Origin: DASUXA01 sp036378155 | Lineage (GTDB): Bacteria; Actinomycetota; Actinomycetes; Mycobacteriales; Micromonosporaceae | Direction of reading: 5' to 3' | Assembly: GCA_036378155.1 (NCBI GenBank) | Contig: DASUXA010000006.1 | Location: forward strand, 1 to 13,188 | Length of the DNA: 13,188 nt | In this document: piece after piece, positions 7,154 through 13,188 of the stretch | Layout of the letters: the number at the start of each line of letters is the position of its first letter | Position numbering within the stretch: the stretch's first letter is position 1 | Translations under genes and position numbers: made by a program | The notes under the pieces: generated by a model | Told to the model about the DNA's origin: nothing | The model's input: the letters and a program-made list of their open reading frames with translations, nothing else | The model's database searches: none

Positions 7154-7252
7154 GGCGCCGCGCATCCGCCGGATACCCGCCACGGGTGCGGCGCCCGTTC
7201 CGCTGCCAGGTCGGGCACCGCGCATCGATACGCCGGGAACGTCGGCGATGCG
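7154..7252 (-). terminator. Hairpins downstream of the ALDH-like gene
   Basis: Immediately after the TAG at 7258-7256, arms 7246-7252 and 7221-7227 (CGATGCG/CGCATCG) can pair around an 18-nt loop. Further on, 7184-7195 can pair with 7154-7167 with a 2-nt bulge and one G-U pair. Neither has a U-tract. The position fits termination of the deoC unit, but both stems are imperfect or long-looped. The remaining bases of this 7058-7255 gap hold several scattered GCATC/GATGC words and no gene. Confidence 0.4.
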
Positions 7253-7255
7253 GCG

Positions 7256-8161
7256 CTACACGCCCTTCGGATGCCAGACCGTCTTCGTTTCCAGGAACGC
7301 CGTCATCCGGTCCAGACCGGGCTCCGCCGTCCAGTCCACCGGCGCGGTCGGTCGCCGCAGCACGCGCTTCAAGTTCTCCGCGGCGGCCACCTCGAGGTCG
7401 CGGGCGAGCCCCGCGTCGTCCACGCCGGTCAGGTCGACGGCGTTGACGTCCATGTGCGCGGCGAGCCACGGCGCGGTCTCGGCGACTTTCCCGGTGAGCA
7501 GGTTCACCACCCCACCGGGCAGGTCGGAGGTCGCCAGTACCTCGGCGAGGGTGACCGCCGGCAGCGGGCGCCGCTCGCTGGCGAGCACCACCGTGGTGTT
7601 CCCCGTCACGATCACCGGCGCGACGACGCTGACCAGGCCGAGCAGGCTGGACTCGCCGGGCGCGACGATGCCGACCACGCCGGTCGGCTCGGGCGCGGAC
7701 AGGTTGAAGTACGGCCCGGCGACCGGATTGGCGTTGCCGTAGACCTGGGCGATCTTGTCGGCCCACCCGGCGTACCACACCCAGCGGTCGATCGCGGCGT
7801 CCACGCTCGCCTGGGCAGCCGCCCGGCTGCCGCCCTCCGCCTGCAGGACCTCCTCGACGAACTGGGCACGCCGCCCCTCCAGCATCTCGGCGGTCCGGTA
7901 CAGGATCTGACCCCGGTTGTACGCGGTCGCCGTCGACCACTTGCCGAACGCCGCGCGGGCGGCGACAACCGCGTCGCGTACGTCCTTGCGCGAGGCCAGC
8001 ACGGCGTTGGCCACGAACTCACCCTTCGCCGAGTGCACCTGGTACGAGCGGCCCGACTCGCTGCGCGGGAACGCGCCGCCGATGAAGAGCTTGTACGTCT
8101 TGCGTACGGCCAGCCGGGCGGGCGCGCCTGCCGCGCCGACCGAGGGGGACTTAGTGGGCAA
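7256..8161 (-). CDS. Truncated ALDH-superfamily protein lacking the catalytic domain
   Basis: Protein of 301 residues related to the N-terminal, coenzyme-binding half of aldehyde dehydrogenases, which are normally about 480-500 residues. Recognisable parts are KTYKLFIGGAFPRSESGR (21-38), the FGKW...YNRGQILYRTAEML helices, WVWYAGWADKIAQVYG (127-142) and GVVGIVAPGESSLLG (161-175). The motifs needed for activity are missing: the P-W-N-F-P oxyanion segment reads APGESS, the K-P-A-E lysine is replaced in VVLASERRP, and there is no ELGGK, no catalytic-Cys region and no E-x-F-G-P. The frame ends cleanly in ETKTVWHPKGV with no catalytic remnant downstream, so this is a settled short form rather than a fresh frameshift. 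The TTG start at 8161 is chosen because GGAGG lies 6 nt upstream; it overlaps the preceding ALDH gene by 11 nt. It may be a partner or regulatory subunit of that ALDH. Confidence 0.83.
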   Translation of the reverse strand: MPTKSPSVGAAGAPARLAVRKTYKLFIGGAFPRSESGRSYQVHSAKGEFVANAVLASRKDVRDAVVAARAAFGKWSTATAYNRGQILYRTAEMLEGRRAQFVEEVLQAEGGSRAAAQASVDAAIDRWVWYAGWADKIAQVYGNANPVAGPYFNLSAPEPTGVVGIVAPGESSLLGLVSVVAPVIVTGNTTVVLASERRPLPAVTLAEVLATSDLPGGVVNLLTGKVAETAPWLAAHMDVNAVDLTGVDDAGLARDLEVAAAENLKRVLRRPTAPVDWTAEPGLDRMTAFLETKTVWHPKGV

Positions 8162-9584
8162 GGTACGCCTCCAGGCCGTGGCGGCCGCCTTCGCGGCCGT
8201 ACCCCGATTCCTTGTAGCCGCCGAACGGCGACGTCGGGTCGAACTTGTTGAACGTGTTGGCCCAGACCACCCCGGCGCGCAGCTTGTCGGCGACGGCGAG
8301 GATGCGCGAACCCTTCTCGGTCCACACCCCGGCGGACAACCCGTACGGCGTGTTGTTCGCCTTCTCGACAGCCTCGGCGGGGGTCCGGAAGGTGAGTACC
8401 GACAGCACCGGACCGAAGATCTCCTCACGGGCGATCCGGTGCGCCTGGGTGACCCCGGTGAAGATGGTCGGCGCGAACCAGAAGCCGCGCTCGGGCAGTT
8501 GGCACGGCGCCGACCAGGGTTCGGCGCCTTCGGCGGTACCGACCTCGGACAGTTCCCGGATCTTCGCCAGTTGCGCCGCCGAGTTGATCGCGCCGATGTC
8601 GGTGTTCTTGTCCAGCGGGTCGCCCAGGCGCAGGTGGCTCATCCGCCGCTTGAGCGCGTCGAGTACCTGGTCGGCGACGGACTCCTGGACCAGCAGCCGG
8701 GAACCGGCGCAGCAGACGTGTCCCTGGTTGAAGAAGATGCCGTTGACGATGCCCTCGACCGCCTGGTCGATCGGCGCGTCCTCGAACACGATGTTCGCCG
8801 CCTTGCCACCCAGTTCCAGGGTGAGGCGCTTGCCGGTGCCGGCGACCGACCTCGCGATCTCGCGTCCCACCTCGGTCGACCCGGTGAACGCCACCTTGTC
8901 GACCCCGTCGTGGGCGACCAGCAGCCGTCCGGTCTCGCCCGCACCGGTGACGATGTTCACCACGCCGGGCGGCAGGTCCGCCTGCTGGCAGATCTCGGCG
9001 AACACCAGCGCGGTCAGCGGGGTGGTCTCCGCCGGTTTGAGGACGACCGTGTTGCCGCACGCCAGCGCCGGGGCGATCTTCCAGGCGAGCATGAGCAGCG
9101 GGAAGTTCCACGGGATGACCTGCCCGGCGACGCCCAGCGGACGCGGGTTCGCACCGAACCCGGCGTACCCGAGCTTGTCCGCCCAACCGGCGTAGTAGAA
9201 GAAGTGCGCGGCGACCAGCGGAATGTCCACGTCGCGCGACTCGCGGATCGGCTTTCCGTTGTCGACGGTCTCCAGTACCGCCAGCTCACGCGCCCGCTCC
9301 TGGATGATCCGGGCGATCCGGTACAGATATTTCGCGCGCTCGCGCCCCGGCAGGTCCCGCCAGACCCGCTCGTACGCCTCGCGAGCCGCGCCGACCGCCC
9401 GGTCCACGTCGACCGTTCCGGCGCAGGCGACCTCGGCGAGCACCTCCTCGGTCGCCGGGTTGACCGTCTTGAACCCGGTACCGTCCGCCGCGTCGACAAA
9501 CTCGCCGTTGATGAACAGCCCGTACGACGAGCGGATGTCCACGATGGAGCGGGACTCCGGCGCCGGGGCGTACTCGAACTTCAT
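8151..9584 (-). CDS. NAD(P)-dependent aldehyde dehydrogenase
   Basis: Complete cytoplasmic ALDH of 477 residues that oxidises an aldehyde to the acid. All key residues are present: N160 in IPWNFPL, K183 in LKPAE, the GSTEVG turn (235-240), the general base E257 in ELGGK, the nucleophile C291 in NQGHVCCAGSR, and E388 in EEIFGPV. The C-terminal oligomerisation region ends in FGGYKESGYGREGG...LEAYLAH. The ATG at 9584 follows the deoC stop after 2 nt. Earlier in-frame codons lie inside deoC and are discarded. Because DeoC cleaves deoxyribose 5-phosphate to acetaldehyde and glyceraldehyde 3-phosphate, the likely substrate is acetaldehyde; that is an inference from context, since substrate range cannot be read from the sequence. 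It is probably one transcript with deoC and the following ALDH-like gene. Confidence 0.93.
   Translation of the reverse strand: MKFEYAPAPESRSIVDIRSSYGLFINGEFVDAADGTGFKTVNPATEEVLAEVACAGTVDVDRAVGAAREAYERVWRDLPGRERAKYLYRIARIIQERARELAVLETVDNGKPIRESRDVDIPLVAAHFFYYAGWADKLGYAGFGANPRPLGVAGQVIPWNFPLLMLAWKIAPALACGNTVVLKPAETTPLTALVFAEICQQADLPPGVVNIVTGAGETGRLLVAHDGVDKVAFTGSTEVGREIARSVAGTGKRLTLELGGKAANIVFEDAPIDQAVEGIVNGIFFNQGHVCCAGSRLLVQESVADQVLDALKRRMSHLRLGDPLDKNTDIGAINSAAQLAKIRELSEVGTAEGAEPWSAPCQLPERGFWFAPTIFTGVTQAHRIAREEIFGPVLSVLTFRTPAEAVEKANNTPYGLSAGVWTEKGSRILAVADKLRAGVVWANTFNKFDPTSPFGGYKESGYGREGGRHGLEAYLAH
8168..8172 (-). promoter_or_regulatory. Ribosome binding site inside the ALDH 3' end
   Basis: GGAGG on the - strand, within the Leu-Glu-Ala codons near the end of the complete ALDH gene, lies 6 nt before a TTG. 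No ATG or GTG is available in that frame between there and the first conserved residues of the ALDH-like protein, so this site decides a TTG start and implies translational coupling. Confidence 0.6.
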
Positions 9585-9586
9585 GG

Positions 9587-10570
9587 TCAGTCCAGGGTGA
9601 AGTAGTCGGGGCCCGAGTAGCGGCCGGTCGCCATCTTGGTGCGCTGCATGAGCAGGTCGTTCAACAGCGACGAGGCGCCGAACCGGAACCGGTCCGGGTC
9701 GAGCCAGTCCTCGCCGGCGGTCTCGTTGACCACCACCAGGTGCCGGATGGCGTCCTTGGCGCTGCGGATGCCCCCGGCGGGCTTCACGCCGACCGTGCGC
9801 CCGGTCGCCGCCCGGAAGTCGCGGACCGCCTCCAGCATGATCAGGACGACGGGCAGCGTGGCGGCGGGCTGCACCTTGCCGGTCGACGTCTTGATGAAGT
9901 CGCCGCCCGCCAGCATCGCCAGCCAGCTCGCCCGCCGCACGTTGTCGTACGTGCCCAGTTCGCCGGTCTCCAGGATGACCTTCAGGTGCGCGTCGCCGGC
10001 AGCCTGTTTGACCGCCACGATCTCGTCGTACACCTCGAGGTAGCGACCGGACAGGAAGGCGCCCCGGTTGATCACCATGTCGACCTCGTCGGCGCCCGCG
10101 GCGACCGCCGCCTCGACATCGGCGATCTTGACAGGTAGCGGCGCCTGCCCGGACGGGAACGCGGTCGCCACGCTCGCCACGTGGATGCCCGACCCGGCGA
10201 GCGCCCGCGCGGCGACCGGCACCATCGACGGGTACACGCAGATCGCCGCGACGGAGGGGCAGGTCGGGTCGGCGGGGTCGGGGTGACGCGCCTTGCCGCA
10301 CAGCGCCCGGACCTTGCCCGGTGTGTCGGAACCTTCCAGTGTGGTCAGGTCGACCATGCTGATCGCGAGGTCGATCGCCCAGCGCTTGGCGGTGGTCTTG
10401 ATCGACCGGGTGGCGAGCATCGCGGCCCGCTGCTCGGCGCCGATCTGGTCGACTCCGGGCAGCCCGTGCAGGAAGGTGCGCAGCGTGCTCTCCGAGCGCG
10501 CCACATCGGAAAGGTCCGCGCCCGCCGGGCGGGCATTACCGCCGGCAGCTCGGGTCGCCGTTGCCGTCAT
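9587..10570 (-). CDS. deoC: Deoxyribose-phosphate aldolase
   Basis: Class I aldolase (EC 4.1.2.4) that splits 2-deoxyribose 5-phosphate into acetaldehyde and glyceraldehyde 3-phosphate in deoxynucleoside catabolism. The protein has 327 residues, matching the longer form with an extra N-terminal helix region. Catalytic positions seen: D164 in DEVDMVINRG, K197 in LKVILETGEL, the Schiff-base lysine K227 in FIKTSTGK, and K263 in GVKPAGGIRS. The C-terminal RFGASSLLNDLL forms the end of the barrel. The ATG at 10570 has no Shine-Dalgarno but lies 7 nt after a TAGACT -10 element, so the message is probably leaderless. It is the first gene of a three-gene unit with two ALDH-family genes and is divergent from upp. 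Confidence 0.96.
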   Translation of the reverse strand: MTATATRAAGGNARPAGADLSDVARSESTLRTFLHGLPGVDQIGAEQRAAMLATRSIKTTAKRWAIDLAISMVDLTTLEGSDTPGKVRALCGKARHPDPADPTCPSVAAICVYPSMVPVAARALAGSGIHVASVATAFPSGQAPLPVKIADVEAAVAAGADEVDMVINRGAFLSGRYLEVYDEIVAVKQAAGDAHLKVILETGELGTYDNVRRASWLAMLAGGDFIKTSTGKVQPAATLPVVLIMLEAVRDFRAATGRTVGVKPAGGIRSAKDAIRHLVVVNETAGEDWLDPDRFRFGASSLLNDLLMQRTKMATGRYSGPDYFTLD

Positions 10571-10577
10571 GTCGGTG

Positions 10578-10583
10578 AGTCTA
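10578..10583 (-). promoter_or_regulatory. deoC: -10 element of deoC, leaderless start
   Basis: TAGACT on the - strand is followed by exactly 7 nt and then the ATG of deoC. This spacing puts the first transcribed base at the A of the start codon. No ribosome site is present, which agrees with a leaderless mRNA. A clear TTGACA-like -35 is not visible. Confidence 0.55.
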
Positions 10584-10635
10584 CGCGGACGCAGGCGTTG
10601 TGATCTTGTCGTGCCGGCGGGGTCGGTTGGACGCC

Positions 10636-10660
10636 CCGGCGCCGGTCGGCGTCGACGCCG
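10636..10660. promoter_or_regulatory. Pair of palindromes between divergent deoC and upp
   Basis: CCGGCGCCGG (10636-10645) and CGGCGTCGACGCCG (10647-10660) are both perfect palindromes, one base apart, near the middle of the 154-bp deoC-upp gap. The location suits an operator controlling both genes, but at this GC content short palindromes are common and no named regulator site is recognised. Confidence 0.25.
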
Positions 10661-10711
10661 CCGGGCGCGTGCGACGGCGACACCTGACGTCTCGCCGCGT
10701 CGTCGTCCGTA

Positions 10712-10717
10712 TAGGTT
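10712..10717 (+). promoter_or_regulatory. upp: -10 element of upp, leaderless start
   Basis: TAGGTT (extended as TATAGGTT) is followed by exactly 7 nt and then the GTG start of upp. There is no Shine-Dalgarno. This mirrors the deoC side and points to a leaderless transcript. No good -35 is seen; CTGACG at 10684-10689 is too far for normal spacing. Confidence 0.5.
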
Positions 10718-10724
10718 GTCAGCC

Positions 10725-11357
10725 GTGGACGTACTCGTCGTTGATCATCCACTGGTCCGGTCCCGGCTCACCGCGATGCGCGACGCCCGGACCGACTCGG
10801 CAGCCTTCCGGGCCGCGCTGCACGAACTCACCACGATGCTGGTGTACGAGGCGGCGCGATCGTTCCCGGTCGAGCGGTACCGGGTCGACACGCCGGTGGC
10901 GCCGACCGAGGGCGTGCGGCTGGCGAACCCGCCGCTGCTGGTACCGGTGCTGCGTGCCGGCCTCGGCATGGCCGACGCGACGCTGGCGCTGCTGCCGGAG
11001 TCCTCGATGGGGTTCGTCGGTCTCGCGCGTGACGAGGAGACGTTCCGTCCCCGCGCGTACATGGAGTCGCTGCCCGTCGACCTGAGCGGTCGCCCGGTCC
11101 TCGTCCTCGACCCGATGCTCGCGACCGGCGGCTCGTTGGAGCACTGCTGCCGGCTGCTCGCCGACCGCGGCTGTACCGACATCACCGTGGTGTGCGTGCT
11201 CGCCGCGCCGGAGGGCATCCAGCGGCTGGAGCGCTCCGGATTGCCGCTGCGCATCGTCACCGCCTCGATCGACGACGGGCTGAACGACAAGATGTTCATC
11301 GTGCCCGGCCTCGGCGACGCGGGCGACCGTCAGTTCGGCGGCATGCCCCGGTTCTGA
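10725..11357 (+). CDS. upp: Uracil phosphoribosyltransferase
   Basis: Pyrimidine salvage enzyme (EC 2.4.2.9): uracil plus PRPP gives UMP and pyrophosphate, in the cytoplasm. The 210 residues are the normal length. Visible signatures are LLVPVLRAGLGM (71-82), the PRPP-binding loop LVLDPMLATGGS (126-137), and the uracil-binding C-terminal segment IVPGLGDAGDRQFGG (192-206). The GTG at 10725 gives the family's usual start MDVLVVDHPLVRSRLTAMRD; the open frame further upstream overlaps the divergent deoC gene and has no Upp homology. It is convergent with the phosphosugar mutase gene 39 bp downstream, the same relation that upp and pmmB have in Mycobacterium tuberculosis (Rv3309c and Rv3308). Confidence 0.97.
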   Translation: MDVLVVDHPLVRSRLTAMRDARTDSAAFRAALHELTTMLVYEAARSFPVERYRVDTPVAPTEGVRLANPPLLVPVLRAGLGMADATLALLPESSMGFVGLARDEETFRPRAYMESLPVDLSGRPVLVLDPMLATGGSLEHCCRLLADRGCTDITVVCVLAAPEGIQRLERSGLPLRIVTASIDDGLNDKMFIVPGLGDAGDRQFGGMPRF

Positions 11358-11398
11358 CCGGTCGCCCGGTCGGCGTCGGTGCAGCCCCGGTCGGCGTC
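11356..11398. repeat. Direct repeat and small hairpin between convergent genes
   Basis: The 13-bp word CCCGGTCGGCGTC occurs at 11365-11377 and again at 11386-11398, a 21-bp period; the second copy runs into the stop codon of the - strand gene. A short inverted repeat, GACCGG/CCGGTC (11356-11361 and 11366-11371, loop of 4), overlaps the upp stop and may act as a weak two-way terminator. No T-run is present. Confidence 0.4.
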
Positions 11399-13088
11399 AG
11401 TCCAGCCCGAGCGCGCTCGCCGTCTGTCCGCGCAGCGCCGCCAGGGCGTCCGCCGCGCGCCGTCGGGCGGCGGGCACGTCGCCGTCCGCGACCGGTTCCA
11501 CCACCTCGAGGTACGCCTTGAGCTTCGGCTCGGTGCCGCTGGGCCGCACCACGACCCGCGCCGACGCGGTACGCAGCACCAGCACGTCCGCCTCGGGCAG
11601 CAGGTCCTCGGCGGCGGTGAGGGGCGCGCCGAGCAGGCCGGTCGGGCGCTCGGCGCGGATGTGGCGCATCGCGGCGGCGATCTCGGCGAGGTCGTCGAAC
11701 CGTACCGAAAGCTGGTCGGTGGCGTACACGCCGAACTCCGCCGCCAGGTCGTCCAGCCGGTCGAGCAGGGTGCGTCCGGACGCCTTGAGCGAGGCGGCGA
11801 GCTCGGCGAGCAGCAGCAGCGCCGAGATGCCGTCCTTGTCGCGCACGTGCCAGGGCGCGCCGCAGTACCCGAGCGCCTCCTCGTACCCGTACACCAGGTC
11901 CACGCCCGCCCGGACGATCCATTTGAACCCGGTCAGCGTCTCCTGGTAGCCGTGCTGCCGCGCGGTACACATCGCCCGCAGCAGCGACGAGGAGACGATG
12001 GTCGTCGCGTACCGACCGGACACGCCCCGGCGCATCAGATGGTCGGCGAGCAGCACGCCCAGGTCGTCGCCGCGCAGGATGCGCCAGTTCCCGGGGCGGT
12101 CGGCGGGGCCGCGCGCCGGGTCCGGTACCGCCACCGCGCACCGGTCCGCGTCCGGGTCGTTGGCGACAGCCAGATCCGCCCCGCGCGCGGCGGCGAGCGC
12201 GATCACCCGGTCCATCGCGCCCGGCTCCTCCGGGTTCGGGAACGACACCGTCGGGAAGTCCGGGTCGGGTTCGCGCTGCTCCGCTACCACCAGCGGGGCG
12301 GCGAAGCCCGCGCGGGGCAGGGCTTGCTCGACCACGCCGGCACCCACGCCGTGCAGCGGGGTGTACGCGATCGTCAGGTCCTTCGGCGCGTCCGGGTCGA
12401 CCACGCGGACCGCGCCGTCCAGGTACGCGTGCACCACCTCGTCGCTGAGCACCACACCGGGTTCGCCCAGCGGTACCGCCGACAGCGGTCCGACCGCCCG
12501 GATCGCCGCCTCGATCTGGGCGTCCACCGGCGGGACGATCTGCGCGCCCGCGCCCAGCGCGCCGCCCAACTCCTCGCCCAGGTAGACCTTGTACCCGTTG
12601 TCCCGCGGCGGGTTGTGGCTGGCGGTGACCATGACGCCGGCTGCCGCGTCGAGCGCGCGGACCGCGTACGCCAGTACCGGGGTGGGCAGCGGTCGGGGCA
12701 TCAGCAGCGCGGTGCGACCGGCGCCGGTCGCCACCCGCGCGGTCTGCTCGGCGAACTCCTTCGAGCCGTACCGGGCGTCGTACCCGATCACCAGCGGTCC
12801 GCTCGCCTCGCGTTCGGCGAGCCAGGCGACCAGCCCGGCGGCGGCGGCACGGACCACGGCGAGATTCATCCCGTTCGGCCCCGCGCGCAGCGGACCACGC
12901 AGCCCGGCGGTACCGAACGTGAGCGTCCCCGCGAACCGCGCCGCGAGGTCGGCGGCGCTGCCCGGCAGCGCGTCCAGCACCGCGCGCAGCTCGTCGCGGC
13001 TGGTCGGGTCGGGGTCGTCGGCGACCCACGCCTCGGCCCGCGCGCGCAGTTCGTCCAGTGCGGTGGGGGCGAACTCGGAGGTGGTCAT
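11397..13088 (-). CDS. pmmB: Phospho-sugar mutase (alpha-D-phosphohexomutase superfamily, PmmB/PGM2 type)
   Basis: Cytoplasmic mutase of 563 residues that moves a phosphate between sugar carbons through a phosphoserine. All four superfamily signatures are present: TFGTAGLRG (57-65), catalytic S157 in VMVTASHNPPRDNGYKVY, the metal loop NDPDADR (310-316), the sugar loop GYEEALGY (401-408), and the phosphate loop RPSGTEPKLKAYLE (515-528). The length and GFKWI...DLVYGYEEALGY spacing fit the PGM2/PmmB branch rather than short bacterial phosphomannomutases. The ATG at 13088 has no Shine-Dalgarno and may also be leaderless. Substrate: automatic annotation usually says phosphomannomutase. The setting beside deoC and upp, and the PGM2 relationship, make phosphopentomutase (ribose or deoxyribose 1-phosphate to 5-phosphate) an attractive inference. 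In related genomes the purine nucleoside phosphorylase gene lies upstream; here that region is beyond the window. Confidence 0.92.
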   Translation of the reverse strand: MTTSEFAPTALDELRARAEAWVADDPDPTSRDELRAVLDALPGSAADLAARFAGTLTFGTAGLRGPLRAGPNGMNLAVVRAAAAGLVAWLAEREASGPLVIGYDARYGSKEFAEQTARVATGAGRTALLMPRPLPTPVLAYAVRALDAAAGVMVTASHNPPRDNGYKVYLGEELGGALGAGAQIVPPVDAQIEAAIRAVGPLSAVPLGEPGVVLSDEVVHAYLDGAVRVVDPDAPKDLTIAYTPLHGVGAGVVEQALPRAGFAAPLVVAEQREPDPDFPTVSFPNPEEPGAMDRVIALAAARGADLAVANDPDADRCAVAVPDPARGPADRPGNWRILRGDDLGVLLADHLMRRGVSGRYATTIVSSSLLRAMCTARQHGYQETLTGFKWIVRAGVDLVYGYEEALGYCGAPWHVRDKDGISALLLLAELAASLKASGRTLLDRLDDLAAEFGVYATDQLSVRFDDLAEIAAAMRHIRAERPTGLLGAPLTAAEDLLPEADVLVLRTASARVVVRPSGTEPKLKAYLEVVEPVADGDVPAARRRAADALAALRGQTASALGLD

Positions 13089-13168
13089 CCCGCGTTGATA
13101 GCACGGTCGCGTCGGGACCGCGCCACGGCCCCGGTCACCTGCTCGGGTCGGGTGACGGTGCGGTGGTC

Positions 13169-13188
13169 GCGGGCGGCGCGCCGCCCGC
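13169..13188. other. 20-bp perfect palindrome at the window edge
   Basis: The last 20 bases are a perfect palindrome (two 10-bp halves, GCGGGCGGCG and its complement). It lies about 80 bp upstream of pmmB. It could be the terminator of an upstream gene or part of a regulatory site; the cut edge prevents a decision. Confidence 0.35.

Noticed and set aside
5588..7742. Long + strand frames over the IS110-like, acidic-protein and ALDH-like genes (5588-7075, 6132-7742)
   Set aside because: The Ser-rich runs are the complement of the acidic Asp/Glu stretch. No start site or domain supports them, and the - strand frames hold conserved motifs.
7917..9605. + strand frame of 562 residues over the ALDH and ALDH-like genes
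   Set aside because: It is a shadow of the ALDH reading frame; all catalytic ALDH motifs lie on the - strand.
9585..10301. Upstream extension of the ALDH frame through deoC
   Set aside because: The extra 239 residues are low-complexity Arg/Gly text inside deoC. ALDH homology begins at the ATG at 9584, 2 nt after the deoC stop.
11296..13104. 602-residue - strand frame overlapping pmmB
   Set aside because: It is a frame shadow, rich in Arg/Gly with no motif; the 563-residue frame has every phosphomutase signature.
13135..13188. Possible last codons of an upstream - strand gene ending in TGA at 13135
   Set aside because: Only 17 Pro/Ala-rich codons are visible, and they include the palindrome; no homology can be judged.

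Overview
The window is about 70% GC, with near-universal G/C at third codon positions, frequent GTG starts and several genes that look leaderless. This is typical of a high-GC actinomycete. A conservon, the deoC/upp/pmmB salvage cluster and the style of the low-complexity proteins suggest the Micromonosporaceae or a near relative, but the genus cannot be fixed from the sequence. No rRNA, tRNA, CRISPR array or intact insertion sequence is visible.

Left part (1-3490, + strand): a four-gene conservon, tightly coupled by overlaps. It holds a CvnA-type ATPase/histidine-kinase-like sensor cut by the window edge, a Roadblock/LC7 protein (CvnB), a DUF742 protein (CvnC) and a small Ras-like GTPase (CvnD). 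Such sets form a membrane-associated, eukaryote-like G-protein signalling complex. No fifth cytochrome P450 gene follows; the operon ends in a perfect 20-bp hairpin.

Centre (3491-7100, - strand, convergent with the conservon): a likely two-gene unit. The upstream gene encodes a conserved actinobacterial protein of unknown function with a long acidic insert. The downstream gene is the most unusual in the window. It encodes a 767-residue protein whose first ~290 residues follow the pattern of an IS110-family (DEDD, RuvC-fold) transposase with the catalytic acids lost. A proline-rich linker follows, and then a C-terminal tail clearly homologous to the tail of the neighbouring CvnA. It looks like a domesticated transposase fold wired to conservon signalling.

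Right part (7150-13188): deoxyribonucleoside and pyrimidine salvage. On the - strand lie deoC, a catalytically complete aldehyde dehydrogenase, and a translationally coupled, truncated ALDH-like protein with no catalytic domain. DeoC releases acetaldehyde plus glyceraldehyde 3-phosphate, and the ALDH can oxidise the acetaldehyde. Divergent from deoC is upp (uracil phosphoribosyltransferase). Convergent with upp is a phosphohexomutase-superfamily gene (pmmB type) that may act as the phosphopentomutase feeding DeoC. The deoC and upp starts each sit exactly 7 nt after a TANNNT -10 element, so both transcripts are probably leaderless.
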